The position numbers were made by a program, and so were the translations under genes. From NCBI GenBank assembly GCA_036258795.1, contig DATACZ010000058.1, forward strand, positions 1 through 14,818: a stretch of 14,818 bases of DNA, in the 5' to 3' direction. Origin of the DNA: DATACZ01 sp036258795. GTDB lineage: Bacteria > Actinomycetota > CADDZG01 > JAHWKV01. Positions 1-7,207 of the stretch are shown here, in pieces; the stretch's first letter is position 1, and each line of letters starts with the position of its first letter. Under the pieces are notes generated by a model. It saw nothing but the letters and a program-made list of their open reading frames with translations, did not search any database and was not told the DNA's origin.

Positions 1-974
1 GGTGCATCGCCGCTCGTACCCAGCTGGGTGCCTACCCCAAATAGGTCCACGGGCGCGCCGAGAGAGAGCAACTCCTCGATCCTGTACTCGTCGAGGTCCC
101 CCGAGGCGACGATCTTGCATTCCGTAAAACCAGCGTCATCCAGAATGTTGCGCACCGTCCGGGAGAGGGAGCCGACATCACCTGAATCCAGGCGGACTCC
201 TAAAAGGTCAAAACCCTCACCCGCGAGCTCGCTGGCGACGCGGACTGCCCGGCGGGCCCCCTCCACGGTGTCGAAGGTGTCTATCAAAAGCACGGCCCTC
301 GCCGGGAAGTCGGAGGCAAAAGCACGGAAGGCCTCGATCTCGTCATCGAATGCCATTACATAGGAGTGGGCCATCGTCCCGGTAACCTTGATCCCATAGA
401 CCTTCCCGGCCAGTAAGTTCGACGTAGCGGTGGCTCCGGCAATGTAGGAAGCGCGGGCGGCCTTCATCGCGGCATCAACGCCGTGAACCCGACGGGCGGA
501 GAAGTCAACGAACTGTCGGTCGCCGCAAGCGATCGCCACCCGGGCTCCCTTCGACGCCACCATCGTTTGAAACGTGATGCAGTTCAGAAGAAAGGTCTCC
601 ACGATCTGGGCCTCGACCAGCGGGGCGGTGACCCGCAACAGAGGTTCCTCGGCAAAAGCCACCTCTCCCTCCGGGATGGCCCACACGTCTCCCTGGAATC
701 GCAAGTCCCGCAACCTCTCCAGGAAGCTGCCGGAGAAGACCTCCAAGGACTCGAGGTACCGAACTGCCTCTTCGTCGAACCGCAAGCTCTCCAGGTATTC
801 CAGTGCCTGTTCCAGGCCGCAGGCGACGAGGAAGTTGCGCCGCTCCGGGAGCTCCCTGACGAAAAGATCAAAGGTTGCCGGCCAGTCCATGTCCCGCCGG
901 TGATAGCTGTCGGCCATAGTGAGCTCATAGAGATCGGTCAGGAGCGCATGTTTGGCCCCGCTGGTTTCCGTCAC
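1..974 (-). CDS. pncB: Nicotinate phosphoribosyltransferase, C-terminus cut by the window edge
   Basis: Converts nicotinate and PRPP to nicotinate mononucleotide in the Preiss-Handler (NAD salvage) pathway; cytoplasmic. About 324 codons are visible, and the family is usually about 390-490 residues, so the C-terminus lies outside. The GTG start at 974 is preferred to the in-frame ATG at 917 because the N-terminal family motif LLTDLYELTMADSY begins upstream of that ATG. The motif GTMAHS (residues 199-204, with the family's conserved histidine at 203) and LDSGD (262-266, phosphoribosyl-binding region) are intact, followed by VASGDLDEY and FGVGTQLGTS. The GTG overlaps the stop codon of pncA in a GTGA, so the two genes are probably translationally coupled and cotranscribed. 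The reading frame is open throughout. Identification is by motif reading, not by database search. Confidence 0.93.
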   Translation of the reverse strand, partial: MTETSGAKHALLTDLYELTMADSYHRRDMDWPATFDLFVRELPERRNFLVACGLEQALEYLESLRFDEEAVRYLESLEVFSGSFLERLRDLRFQGDVWAIPEGEVAFAEEPLLRVTAPLVEAQIVETFLLNCITFQTMVASKGARVAIACGDRQFVDFSARRVHGVDAAMKAARASYIAGATATSNLLAGKVYGIKVTGTMAHSYVMAFDDEIEAFRAFASDFPARAVLLIDTFDTVEGARRAVRVASELAGEGFDLLGVRLDSGDVGSLSRTVRNILDDAGFTECKIVASGDLDEYRIEELLSLGAPVDLFGVGTQLGTSGDA

Positions 975-1555
975 GTCACTTTCCCGCCCGCATCTTTTAT
1001 CTCTTTCAGCGCGCGGTCCCCGTCACCTGGCTGGAGGTCTACTGCCCGGACGCCATCGCTGAGAACCGTGACCTCGAACCCGCGCTGAATGGCATCCAGC
1101 GCGGTCGCCTTGACGCAGTAATCGGTGGCCAGGCCAACGACTACTACCTTCTCGATGCCTTTGTCGCGAAGCTTCTGCTCCAGGGCGGTGGGCGTCTCCT
1201 CACCACTGACCGGATCACGCTGGGAGAATCCCGAGTAACCATCCTCGCCGTGTGAACCTTTGCGTACGATTTCACCCTCGACCGCAAGATCGGGGTGAAG
1301 CTTTGCTCCCCAGCTATCCATTACGCAGTGCACGGGCCAGATCCCGCCGTCCTTTTCAAAGTGAGGAGTGCTCTCGGGATGCCAATCCTGCGTGTAAAAC
1401 ACCGTGCCGCCAGCCGACAGGGCCCGGTCAACTTCTCGATTGACCACTGGGATGGTGCTCGATCCGTCCTTCACATGCAGGTTGCCTTTGGGATCGGCAA
1501 AATCGTTTTGGACGTCGACGACGATTACCGCAGTCTTTTCGTCGTATTGGACCAT
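971..1555 (-). CDS. pncA: Nicotinamidase (isochorismatase-like hydrolase)
   Basis: Hydrolyses nicotinamide to nicotinate and ammonia, feeding the next gene, pncB. The protein is 194 residues, normal for PncA (about 180-210). The expected catalytic triad is visible as D14 (VVDVQNDF), K99 (IVRKGSH) and C147 (LATDYCV). Metal ligands are D57, H59 and H65 (QDWHPESTPH) with H76 in WPVHC, matching the known Mycobacterium tuberculosis PncA pattern by eye. The frame stays open upstream to an ATG at 1621, but the ATG at 1555 is chosen: it has a strong GGGAGGT six bases ahead, and the extra 22 residues are low-complexity and unlike the family's N-terminus. The stop overlaps the pncB start. Confidence 0.93.
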   Translation of the reverse strand: MVQYDEKTAVIVVDVQNDFADPKGNLHVKDGSSTIPVVNREVDRALSAGGTVFYTQDWHPESTPHFEKDGGIWPVHCVMDSWGAKLHPDLAVEGEIVRKGSHGEDGYSGFSQRDPVSGEETPTALEQKLRDKGIEKVVVVGLATDYCVKATALDAIQRGFEVTVLSDGVRAVDLQPGDGDRALKEIKDAGGKVT

Positions 1556-1561
1556 CCGACC

Positions 1562-1568
1562 ACCTCCC
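1562..1568 (-). promoter_or_regulatory. Ribosome binding site that fixes the pncA start
   Basis: On the minus strand GGGAGGT lies six bases before the ATG at 1555. It is a near-perfect Shine-Dalgarno match and rules against the longer reading from 1621. Confidence 0.75.
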
Positions 1569-1629
1569 TCGCAGCTGCCGCCGGGCGCGTGCCAAGGGTC
1601 AAGGGACCTAGGACGCTCCACTAAATAGC

Positions 1630-1647
1630 CTAATCAGTACACATTAG
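1630..1647. promoter_or_regulatory. Imperfect 18-base palindrome, candidate operator for pncA-pncB
   Basis: CTAAT and ATTAG arms flank a central GTAC with the same centre of symmetry, so 14 of 18 positions pair (CTAATcaGTACacATTAG). It lies about 75 bases upstream of the pncA start, between divergent genes. NAD salvage genes are often controlled by repressors such as NrtR or NiaR, but I cannot match this sequence to a known consensus. The operator role is inferred from symmetry and position only. No convincing -35/-10 pair was found around it. Confidence 0.35.
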
Positions 1648-1662
1648 ACAGTCGCCCGAGAT

Positions 1663-1673
1663 GTAGGACCTAC
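1663..1673. repeat. Short inverted repeat GTAGG-A-CCTAC
   Basis: Perfect 5-base arms around one base, 16 bases from the palindrome at 1630-1647 in the same divergent intergenic region. It could be a second protein-binding half-site or chance. Confidence 0.25.
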
Positions 1674-1720
1674 GATGGTGACCTCTGCGGCTCTGGCCCT
1701 TCTTCGAGGGGAGTGGCAGC

Positions 1721-1759
1721 GATCTTATTTTTCGAATCTGTAAGATTTCTGGCAAGATC
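1721..1759. repeat. Nested inverted repeats upstream of the DUF4242 gene
   Basis: GATCTT (1721-1726) pairs with AAGATC (1754-1759), and inside it AATCT (1735-1739) pairs with AGATT (1743-1747). The two centres lie within one base of each other. The stretch is AT-rich compared with its surroundings and ends about 78 bases before the ATG at 1837. A TAAGAT at 1741-1746 resembles a -10 hexamer but has no recognisable -35. It may be an operator or promoter region for the downstream gene. Confidence 0.3.
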
Positions 1760-1836
1760 CGACGGCTATCATGTCCCTGGCTCCAACACAAGAGCACGAC
1801 TTCCGAACCGGAGCTCATCGACAGGAAGGAGCGACA

Positions 1837-2088
1837 ATGCCGCTGTTCATGGACGTTCACAACAACGTACCCGAGGGCACCAAGTCGGAGGACGTGGCAG
1901 GGGCCCACGCCGCTGACGTCAAGATCCAGGAGAAGTACGGCGTCAAGTACATCAACTACTGGTTCGACGAGGCCGAAAAGAAGGTCTTCTGTCTGGTCGA
2001 AGCTCCCGACGCAGAAGCCGCGCACACGGTTCATCGGGAAGCACACGGGCTCGTGGCCGACGAGATTTACGAGGTAACTCAGGGGTAG
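1837..2088 (+). CDS. DUF4242 family small protein (SCO4226-like)
   Basis: 83 residues, matching the length of the DUF4242 family. The Streptomyces member SCO4226 is described as a nickel-binding ferredoxin-like-fold protein. Family landmarks are an early DVH (residues 6-8), a central YWFDE, then VFCLVEAPDAEAA, and a C-terminal VHREAHGLVADEIYEV. The histidines in these segments are candidate metal ligands, which is inference. The ATG at 1837 is chosen over an in-frame ATG at 1771 because AAGGAG sits five bases ahead of it and the homologous region begins there (MPLFMDVH). There is no signal peptide or membrane segment. It stands alone on the plus strand, divergent from pncA and convergent with the gene at 2099-2428. 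The physiological role is unknown. Confidence 0.82.
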   Translation: MPLFMDVHNNVPEGTKSEDVAGAHAADVKIQEKYGVKYINYWFDEAEKKVFCLVEAPDAEAAHTVHREAHGLVADEIYEVTQG

Positions 2089-2105
2089 CCTTTTTGGGTC
2101 ACCCC
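2082..2105. terminator. Hairpin shared by two convergent stop codons, possible terminator
   Basis: GGGGT (2082-2086) pairs with ACCCC (2101-2105), with partial pairing inside and a T-rich loop. The stops of both convergent genes (TAG at 2086-2088, TGA at 2101-2099 on the minus strand) lie within it. There is no U-tract after the stem in either direction, so this is a weak candidate for intrinsic termination. Confidence 0.3.
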
Positions 2106-2428
2106 CGCTGGAAGATGATGTTTCCTCCAAAGACCGAGGGCGGCTCGGGCTGAAGCTGGCGGGCCTTCTGCAGAAAAGCCTCGAATCGCGGATCCCGGTC
2201 GTGCGCCGAGTGCTCCGCCATGCCCGGCACCTCGGCGTAGATGAGGTACAGAGCTACGTCCTCGCGCTCCTCGGTCCCAAATTGGATCCGGGCCAGCCGC
2301 GCCTTTAGAAACTTACCTTCAGCGCTGAACTCGTCCCATATCGGCAGCTCTTCGGCTTCGAATAGCTGCTCGAACTCCTTGGCCTGGTTGGCCCGGATCC
2401 GGATGATGATTGCGTTTGCCTGTGCCAC
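2099..2428 (-). CDS. Small protein of unknown function, possibly a dimeric alpha-beta barrel
   Basis: 109 residues, no signal peptide or membrane segment. The order is a strand (NAIIIRIRANQ), a helix (AKEFEQLFEAEELPIWDEF), a strand with charged residues (FLKARLARIQFG), another strand (DVALYLIYAEV), then a helix (DPRFEAFLQKARQL) and a final strand (NIIFQRG). This resembles ferredoxin-like dimeric barrel proteins, but I do not recognise a specific family. The start is GTG at 2428 with GAGGAG ahead of it, and this ribosome binding site overlaps the stop codon (TGA) of the molybdenum subunit gene upstream. That suggests coupled translation and makes it the last gene of the long minus-strand operon. 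Function unknown. Confidence 0.75.
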   Translation of the reverse strand: MAQANAIIIRIRANQAKEFEQLFEAEELPIWDEFSAEGKFLKARLARIQFGTEEREDVALYLIYAEVPGMAEHSAHDRDPRFEAFLQKARQLQPEPPSVFGGNIIFQRG

Positions 2429-2438
2429 CGGTCTCTCC

Positions 2439-4730
2439 TCAACTAGTACCTGTAGATTTTGCTTCTTGGATGGCCTGCCACACCCGGTGTGGAAGAAGCG
2501 GCATATCGATGTGGGCGACGCCCATGTGGGACAGGGCGTCGACTACGGCGTTTTGTATAGCTGGAGTTGACCCGATGGTCCCCGACTCTCCGACCCCTTT
2601 CGCCCCCAAGGAGTTGAGAGGGGTCGGAGTCTCGGTGAAAGCCGTGTCGAAGGACGGCAGGTCGGGCGCTCCAGCAATGGAGTAAGAGGCCAGATTCGAG
2701 GTAAGCGGGTTGCCACCGTCATCGTAGAGGACCTCCTCGAACAGGGCTTGCCCGGCTCCCTGAGCGATCCCTCCCTGGACCTGTCCCTCGACGAGCGTCG
2801 GGTTGAGAATGTATCCACAGTCGTCGACGGCGGCGAGCCGAAGGAGTCTTACCTCCCCGGTCTCCGTATCGACCTCCACTACCGCCACATGTGCACCAAA
2901 GGGGTAGGTGCTCTCTTCCTGCTCGAAGTCGGCAATGCCGTAAAGCCCGGGCGCCATCCCTGCGGGGATACGGTGTTCATCCGACGCCGCCGCGGCCAGC
3001 TCTGCCCAGGCAAGGGAGCAATCCTCCTTCCCGGCCGATCCGATACGTCCGTCCGGGAGTAACTCGACCTCTTCAACAGGCACCTGCAAAAAGTGTGCGG
3101 CCAGCTGTTTTCCTTTTTCTAACAGGGCGCTGGACGCATGCAGCACGGCGCTTCCTCCGAGCTGAAGGGACCGGGACCCCATGGTTCCGTCGCCCCTCGC
3201 CACCACCCCGGTATCGGAGTGAACTACCTGGATTGCCTCCAAAGGCACGCTGAGGACCCCGGCCACAATTTGGGCCCACGCGGTCTCATGCCCCTGGCCG
3301 TGAGGGGTGGTCCCCGTGGTAACGGTCACCCGGCCATCACCACCAACCTCCACCTTGGCATACTCGGAACCCGAACCAGTCAGCTCGATGTAGCAGCTGA
3401 TGCCAATCCCCAGCTGCTTGCGCTGGCCCTGCTCCCGGCGGATCTGTTGCTGATTGCGCAGGTCCTGGTACCCCGCCAGGCCGATCGCCTCCTCCAGCGC
3501 CCGATCGTAATCGCCGGAGTCGTATGTGGCTCCCGCGGCAGTGGTGTAGGGAAAATCCCCTTTGGGGATGAAGTTCCTGCGCCGCAGCTCGACCGGATCG
3601 ACGTTTAGCTCTTTGGCGAGCATGTCCATGATCCGTTCAATCAACGCCGTCGCCTCGGGGCGGCCGGCGCCCCGATAGGACCCCACCGGCGTGGTGTTGG
3701 TGACGACCGACGTGGCCTTGAAAGCAATTTTCGGGATGCGGTAGACGCCTGAAGCCATCTTTCCAGTAAGTTCCGGGAGAGTGGCTCCGATGGCGGGGTA
3801 CGCCCCGGCGTCGGCCACGATTCGAACCTCAAGACCCAGCAGGGTCCCGTCCCGCCTCGCTGCAATCGCCACGTCTTGGATCTGGCCCCGCCCGTGGCGC
3901 ATCGTCATCATGTTTTCGGTTCGAGTCTCGGTAAAGCGGACCGGCCGCCCCAGCTTGAGAGCTACGGCGGCCACCACCAGCTGCTCGGGGTAGGGGTCAA
4001 TCCGCGACCCAAAGCTGCCACCGATCGAAGGAGCCACCACCCTGACCTTCTCCTCGGTGAGGCCTAGGGCCGCCGCAACCTGCCGGCGCACGGTGAACGG
4101 GGCCTGGCATGGAACCCACATGGTGAGGCCGCCCTCCGAGGATGGGATGGCCAGAGCTCCGCTTACCTCCATGGGAACAGGCGCCACCCGCTGATTGAGG
4201 AAGCGGCCCGAGACGACGACCTCGGCACCCTGAAGCACCTCATCGTCGAAACCGTAGCCCTCCTCCCAAACCACATTGGTTCCCTCGGCCGGGAAGAGGA
4301 GGGCAGAATCCTCTTCCAGAGCGGCCAGGGGGTCGACCACAACGGGCAGTCCCGCGTAGTCGACAGTGACCAACTCGGCGGCATCGACAGCATCAGCCTT
4401 GGTCTCCGCCACGATCACCAAGACGGGCTCCCCAACAAAGCGCACGACCTCATCGGCCAGCGGTGGGCGGGCGAACCCCGGAGGATGTGGCTCCTTCCGC
4501 TGCGGCGCGAGACCGAGGTCGGAGGCTGTGTAGACCCCGACCACTTTGCTCAATGTCGCGGCACCTGCCGTGTCTATGCTCTCGATGCGGCCGTGGGCCA
4601 CGGGCGAACGTACAAACGCAGCGTGAAGGGCGCCATCGGCCACGACATCTTCCACGTACCGGCCGGTCCCGGTGACGAACGGACGATCCTCGATTCTGCG
4701 GGTCCGGGCACCCCGTACTGGCGGGCTCAC
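2439..4730 (-). CDS. Molybdopterin-binding large subunit, xanthine dehydrogenase / aerobic CO dehydrogenase family
   Basis: 763 residues, close to the 770-800 usual for CoxL-type subunits. The catalytic subunit of this family binds the molybdenum-pyranopterin cytosine dinucleotide cofactor and hydroxylates or oxidises its substrate. The N-terminus carries the family pattern RIEDRPFVTGTGRYVEDV. Also visible are GGSFGSR, the active-site loop SYRGAGR (351-357), GQGHET, and the catalytic glutamate E715 in GVGESG. The SYRGAGR loop matches the form II (CO-dehydrogenase-like) type and lacks the cysteine of true CoxL (AYRCSFR), so CO oxidation should not be assumed. The start is GTG at 4730. The frame is open to an ATG at 4850, but that would overlap DUF5989 by 100 bases and precede the conserved N-terminus. 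The Shine-Dalgarno is weak. No FAD or [2Fe-2S] partner subunit is present in the window. Substrate unknown. Confidence 0.88.
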   Translation of the reverse strand: MSPPVRGARTRRIEDRPFVTGTGRYVEDVVADGALHAAFVRSPVAHGRIESIDTAGAATLSKVVGVYTASDLGLAPQRKEPHPPGFARPPLADEVVRFVGEPVLVIVAETKADAVDAAELVTVDYAGLPVVVDPLAALEEDSALLFPAEGTNVVWEEGYGFDDEVLQGAEVVVSGRFLNQRVAPVPMEVSGALAIPSSEGGLTMWVPCQAPFTVRRQVAAALGLTEEKVRVVAPSIGGSFGSRIDPYPEQLVVAAVALKLGRPVRFTETRTENMMTMRHGRGQIQDVAIAARRDGTLLGLEVRIVADAGAYPAIGATLPELTGKMASGVYRIPKIAFKATSVVTNTTPVGSYRGAGRPEATALIERIMDMLAKELNVDPVELRRRNFIPKGDFPYTTAAGATYDSGDYDRALEEAIGLAGYQDLRNQQQIRREQGQRKQLGIGISCYIELTGSGSEYAKVEVGGDGRVTVTTGTTPHGQGHETAWAQIVAGVLSVPLEAIQVVHSDTGVVARGDGTMGSRSLQLGGSAVLHASSALLEKGKQLAAHFLQVPVEEVELLPDGRIGSAGKEDCSLAWAELAAAASDEHRIPAGMAPGLYGIADFEQEESTYPFGAHVAVVEVDTETGEVRLLRLAAVDDCGYILNPTLVEGQVQGGIAQGAGQALFEEVLYDDGGNPLTSNLASYSIAGAPDLPSFDTAFTETPTPLNSLGAKGVGESGTIGSTPAIQNAVVDALSHMGVAHIDMPLLPHRVWQAIQEAKSTGTS

Positions 4731-4750
4731 GTCTGGGTTCTTTAGCTCTG

Positions 4751-4957
4751 TCAGAAAAGAGGGTAGATGAGCGCTCCCACGCCGCTGCTGCCCAGAACCA
4801 GGAGGCCCGCCACCAGAAGAAGCAGCACAACGATTGGGATCATCCACCACCGCTTGTTCGCTCGGGCGAATGAAAAGAACTCGACAAGAAAGCTGGTCCT
4901 CCTCTTCGATGCCTCGGCGCTCAGCTCAGAGCCGCGCTCTTTGTCTTCCATCGTCAT
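4751..4957 (-). CDS. DUF5989 family single-pass membrane miniprotein
   Basis: 68 residues: a charged N-terminal stretch, the segment FLVEFFSFARANKRWWMIPI leading into one transmembrane helix (about residues 40-60, VVLLLLVAGLLVLG), and the C-terminal IYPLF. This matches my knowledge of DUF5989, a family regularly found beside carbamoyltransferase and SxtJ genes; it occupies the position of SxtK in the saxitoxin cluster, though I cannot confirm homology to SxtK. It starts one base after the SxtJ-like stop. An in-frame ATG two codons later is an alternative start. It is followed after 20 bases by the molybdenum subunit gene. Probably a membrane partner of the carbamoylation module; biochemical role unknown. 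Confidence 0.75.
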   Translation of the reverse strand: MTMEDKERGSELSAEASKRRTSFLVEFFSFARANKRWWMIPIVVLLLLVAGLLVLGSSGVGALIYPLF

Positions 4958-4958
4958 C

Positions 4959-5372
4959 TCAAAACTGGCGGAAGTAGTCGCTCATCGGACGGCCATTCTC
5001 GCGTGGGTGCCAGTAGCTCGGCACCGCCCGATCAGGCTTTCGATCGAGAGCGTCACCTATGAACGCCCTACGCAACAGACCAATGGGCGTGATCAGCAGC
5101 ATGAAGATCGCCAGCAAAAGCAATGTAGAGATCGACCACGCGATAGGCCTGGTGAGGTGGTAGTAGCCAAGGAAGATAGGCCGCCGCGCGCTCGGCAGCA
5201 ATAAATAGAGAACGCTCACGGCCGCACCCACTATCCAGATACTGCGTCCGACCGCAACCGAGCCCGTGTGGCGGGTAACTATCCAGCCCAACAAGGCAAA
5301 CACGACAGGCAGGACCAAACCAAAGGAAAGGAGGTCCTTGCTGCTCGGCTTGATGGTTTCTTCAGCTGACAT
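4959..5372 (-). CDS. SxtJ-like membrane protein
   Basis: 137 residues with three predicted transmembrane helices: roughly LLSFGLVLPVVFALLGWIV, SIWIVGAAVSVLYLLLP, and WSISTLLLLAIFMLLITPIG. A conserved-looking soluble tail follows (DRKPDRAVPSYWHPRE). Length, topology and position directly after a carbamoyltransferase fit the SxtJ family named from the saxitoxin cluster. The start ATG shares one base with the carbamoyltransferase stop (TGATG), implying stop-restart translation. The frame is open 70 codons further upstream, but that extension lies inside the carbamoyltransferase gene in another frame and is not membrane-like. No enzymatic motif is visible, so it may anchor or channel for the carbamoyltransferase (inference). 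Confidence 0.8.
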   Translation of the reverse strand: MSAEETIKPSSKDLLSFGLVLPVVFALLGWIVTRHTGSVAVGRSIWIVGAAVSVLYLLLPSARRPIFLGYYHLTRPIAWSISTLLLLAIFMLLITPIGLLRRAFIGDALDRKPDRAVPSYWHPRENGRPMSDYFRQF

Positions 5373-7207
5373 CAGTCCAAGGCGAATTGCCGGAGGTGCT
5401 GGTCCGCCGCGGAGGTGCTCCGCGGTTGCTCCTCCTTTACCAGGAGGAAGTCCTCCACCACCAAGACATCCATGTCGGTCGCCATGAAGCAGCGATAGGC
5501 GTCTTCGGGGGTATTGACTATCGGCTCTCCCCGCACGTTGAACGAGGTGTTGATGAGAACTGGGCATCCGGTTCTGCCCCAAAACGCCTCGACGAGAAGG
5601 CGGAAACGTCCATGCCGTGACCTATCGACCGTCTGCAGACGCGCGGAGTAGTCGACGTGCGTCACCGCCGGGATGTCCGACCTCGGTGCCTTGAGCTTAT
5701 CCATGCCCTTCCATTCCTCGGGCTCGTCGGGCGTGCTTCGCCGATGTTGTGCCGCGACCGGCAGAACGAAGAGCATGTACGGACTGTCCTTGGATTTGCC
5801 CATGTCGAACCACTCCGCCGCATGCTCGCTGAGGACGGATGGGGCAAATGGCCGGAAGGACTCCCGGAACTTGATCTTGAGGTTGAGCACCGACTGCATT
5901 TGAGGGTTCCTGGGATCGGCCAGGATGCTCCGGGAACCGAGAGCCCGGGGGCCGAACTCCATCCGTCCCTGAAACCAGCCCACTACCTTGCCTTCCGACA
6001 GTAACTCCGCCACCCTGTCACAAAGCTCGGTCTCATCCTGTATCGCCTCGTAAATGGCCCCGGCGGACTCGAGAGCTGATTCCACCTCCCGACCAGTAAA
6101 GTGCCTCCCTAACAGTGAGCCGGTCTGCGCGTCGCCCTCCTGCGGCCTTCGCTCTTTTCCGAGCAGCTGATGCCATATGAACATGGCCACCCCAAGGGCC
6201 CCTCCGGCATCGCCGGCGGCCGGCTGAACCCAGATGTCCTCGAAGGGCCCTTCCTCCAGCAGCCACTTGTTGGAGACACAGTTGAGAGCCACGCCGCCGG
6301 CCATGCAGAGTTTCTTGGCCCCGGTAAGTTCATGTAGGTGCCGTCCAGCCCTCAGCACAATCTCATTGGTTACTTTTTGAATCGACGCGGCAATGTCCAT
6401 ATCGCGCTGCGTGATGGGTTCCTCCGGATTGCGCGGTGGCCCCCCGAATAGATCGTGAAACGCTCTCGAGGTCATGGTGGAACCCTGGCAGTAGTTGAAG
6501 TACCTCATGTCCATGCGGAACGACCCGTCGTCTCTCAGGTCCAGCAGGTGCTGGAGAATCAGGTCGGCATAACGGGGCTCCCCGTAGGGAGCCAGACCCA
6601 TCAGCTTGTACTCGCCCGAGTTGACCCTAAAACCGGCGTAGTAGGTAAAGGCTGAGTACAGAAGCCCGAGCGAATGAGGAAATCGCATCTCGGCCAATAG
6701 GTCTATGTGATTGCCCCGGCCCATCCCGAGAGTACCCGTGGACCACTCGCCGACCCCGTCCAGCGTCAGGATGGCCGCTTCGTCAAAGGGCGATGGGAAG
6801 AAGGCGCTGGCCGCATGCGACTCGTGGTGCTCCGTGAATATGAACCGCTTCGCGTAAGCCTTGCGTAACCCCTGATGGAGCTGGCGGGGGGTGAAGATCT
6901 TCTGCTTGAGCCAGACCGGCAGGGCACGAGAAAAGGACAGGAACCCTCTCGGCGCGTACATCAGGTACGTCTGGAGAAGCCGGTCGAACTTCAGAAGCGG
7001 CTTGTCGTAGAAGCCGACAAAGTCAATGTCCGCTGGCTGGAGGCCGGCTTCGTCCAGGCAGTAATCCAGGGCGTGGCTCGGGAAGGATTCGTCGTGCTTG
7101 ACTCGGGTGAACCGCTCCTCCTGCGCCGCAGCAACGATCTCCCCGTCCAAGACCAAGGCGGCAGCCGCGTCGTGATAAAAGGCTGAGATGCCGAGGATCG
7201 CGGTCAC
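5372..7207 (-). CDS. Carbamoyltransferase, NodU/CmcH/TobZ/SxtI family
   Basis: Family members transfer the carbamoyl group of carbamoyl phosphate, via ATP and a carbamoyl-adenylate, to a hydroxyl of a small molecule or sugar. The protein is 611 residues, normal for the family. The N-terminal domain begins ILGISAFYHDAAAAL and contains EERFTRVKHDESFP. The metal-site segment EHHESH (126-131) has H127 and H131, which I equate with the iron-binding histidines of TobZ by spacing. GGVALNC follows in mid-protein. The C-terminal domain has GWFQGRMEFGPRALGSRSIL beginning at residue 410, then INTSFNVRGEPIV. The start is GTG at 7207, overlapping the SGNH gene stop in GTGA. It is followed by SxtJ-like and DUF5989 genes as in saxitoxin-type loci. 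The acceptor molecule is unknown; no polyketide, peptide synthetase or glycosyltransferase gene lies nearby. Confidence 0.92.
   Translation of the reverse strand: MTAILGISAFYHDAAAALVLDGEIVAAAQEERFTRVKHDESFPSHALDYCLDEAGLQPADIDFVGFYDKPLLKFDRLLQTYLMYAPRGFLSFSRALPVWLKQKIFTPRQLHQGLRKAYAKRFIFTEHHESHAASAFFPSPFDEAAILTLDGVGEWSTGTLGMGRGNHIDLLAEMRFPHSLGLLYSAFTYYAGFRVNSGEYKLMGLAPYGEPRYADLILQHLLDLRDDGSFRMDMRYFNYCQGSTMTSRAFHDLFGGPPRNPEEPITQRDMDIAASIQKVTNEIVLRAGRHLHELTGAKKLCMAGGVALNCVSNKWLLEEGPFEDIWVQPAAGDAGGALGVAMFIWHQLLGKERRPQEGDAQTGSLLGRHFTGREVESALESAGAIYEAIQDETELCDRVAELLSEGKVVGWFQGRMEFGPRALGSRSILADPRNPQMQSVLNLKIKFRESFRPFAPSVLSEHAAEWFDMGKSKDSPYMLFVLPVAAQHRRSTPDEPEEWKGMDKLKAPRSDIPAVTHVDYSARLQTVDRSRHGRFRLLVEAFWGRTGCPVLINTSFNVRGEPIVNTPEDAYRCFMATDMDVLVVEDFLLVKEEQPRSTSAADQHLRQFALD

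Noticed and set aside
28..1088. Open frames on the plus strand (28-363, 483-1088, 574-903) and minus strand (584-928) over the left end
   Set aside because: They are antisense or out-of-frame to pncB, whose minus-strand frame carries all the family motifs without a stop; their translations are low-complexity and arginine/serine-rich.
1630..2130. 166-codon minus-strand frame covering the intergenic region and the DUF4242 gene
   Set aside because: It lies antisense to a clearly recognisable DUF4242 gene and has no coherent protein features.
2439..4730. Calling the molybdenum subunit a true carbon monoxide dehydrogenase (CoxL)
   Set aside because: The active-site loop is SYRGAGR, without the cysteine found in AYRCSFR of form I CoxL, and coxM/coxS are absent.
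4731..4850. Extension of the molybdenum subunit to an ATG at 4850
   Set aside because: It would overlap DUF5989 by 100 bases, and the extra 40 residues are unlike the family N-terminus, which begins right after GTG 4730.
5373..5582. N-terminal extension of the SxtJ-like protein inside the carbamoyltransferase gene
   Set aside because: It is out of frame with the carbamoyltransferase C-terminal domain; the TGATG junction and membrane pattern support ATG 5372.
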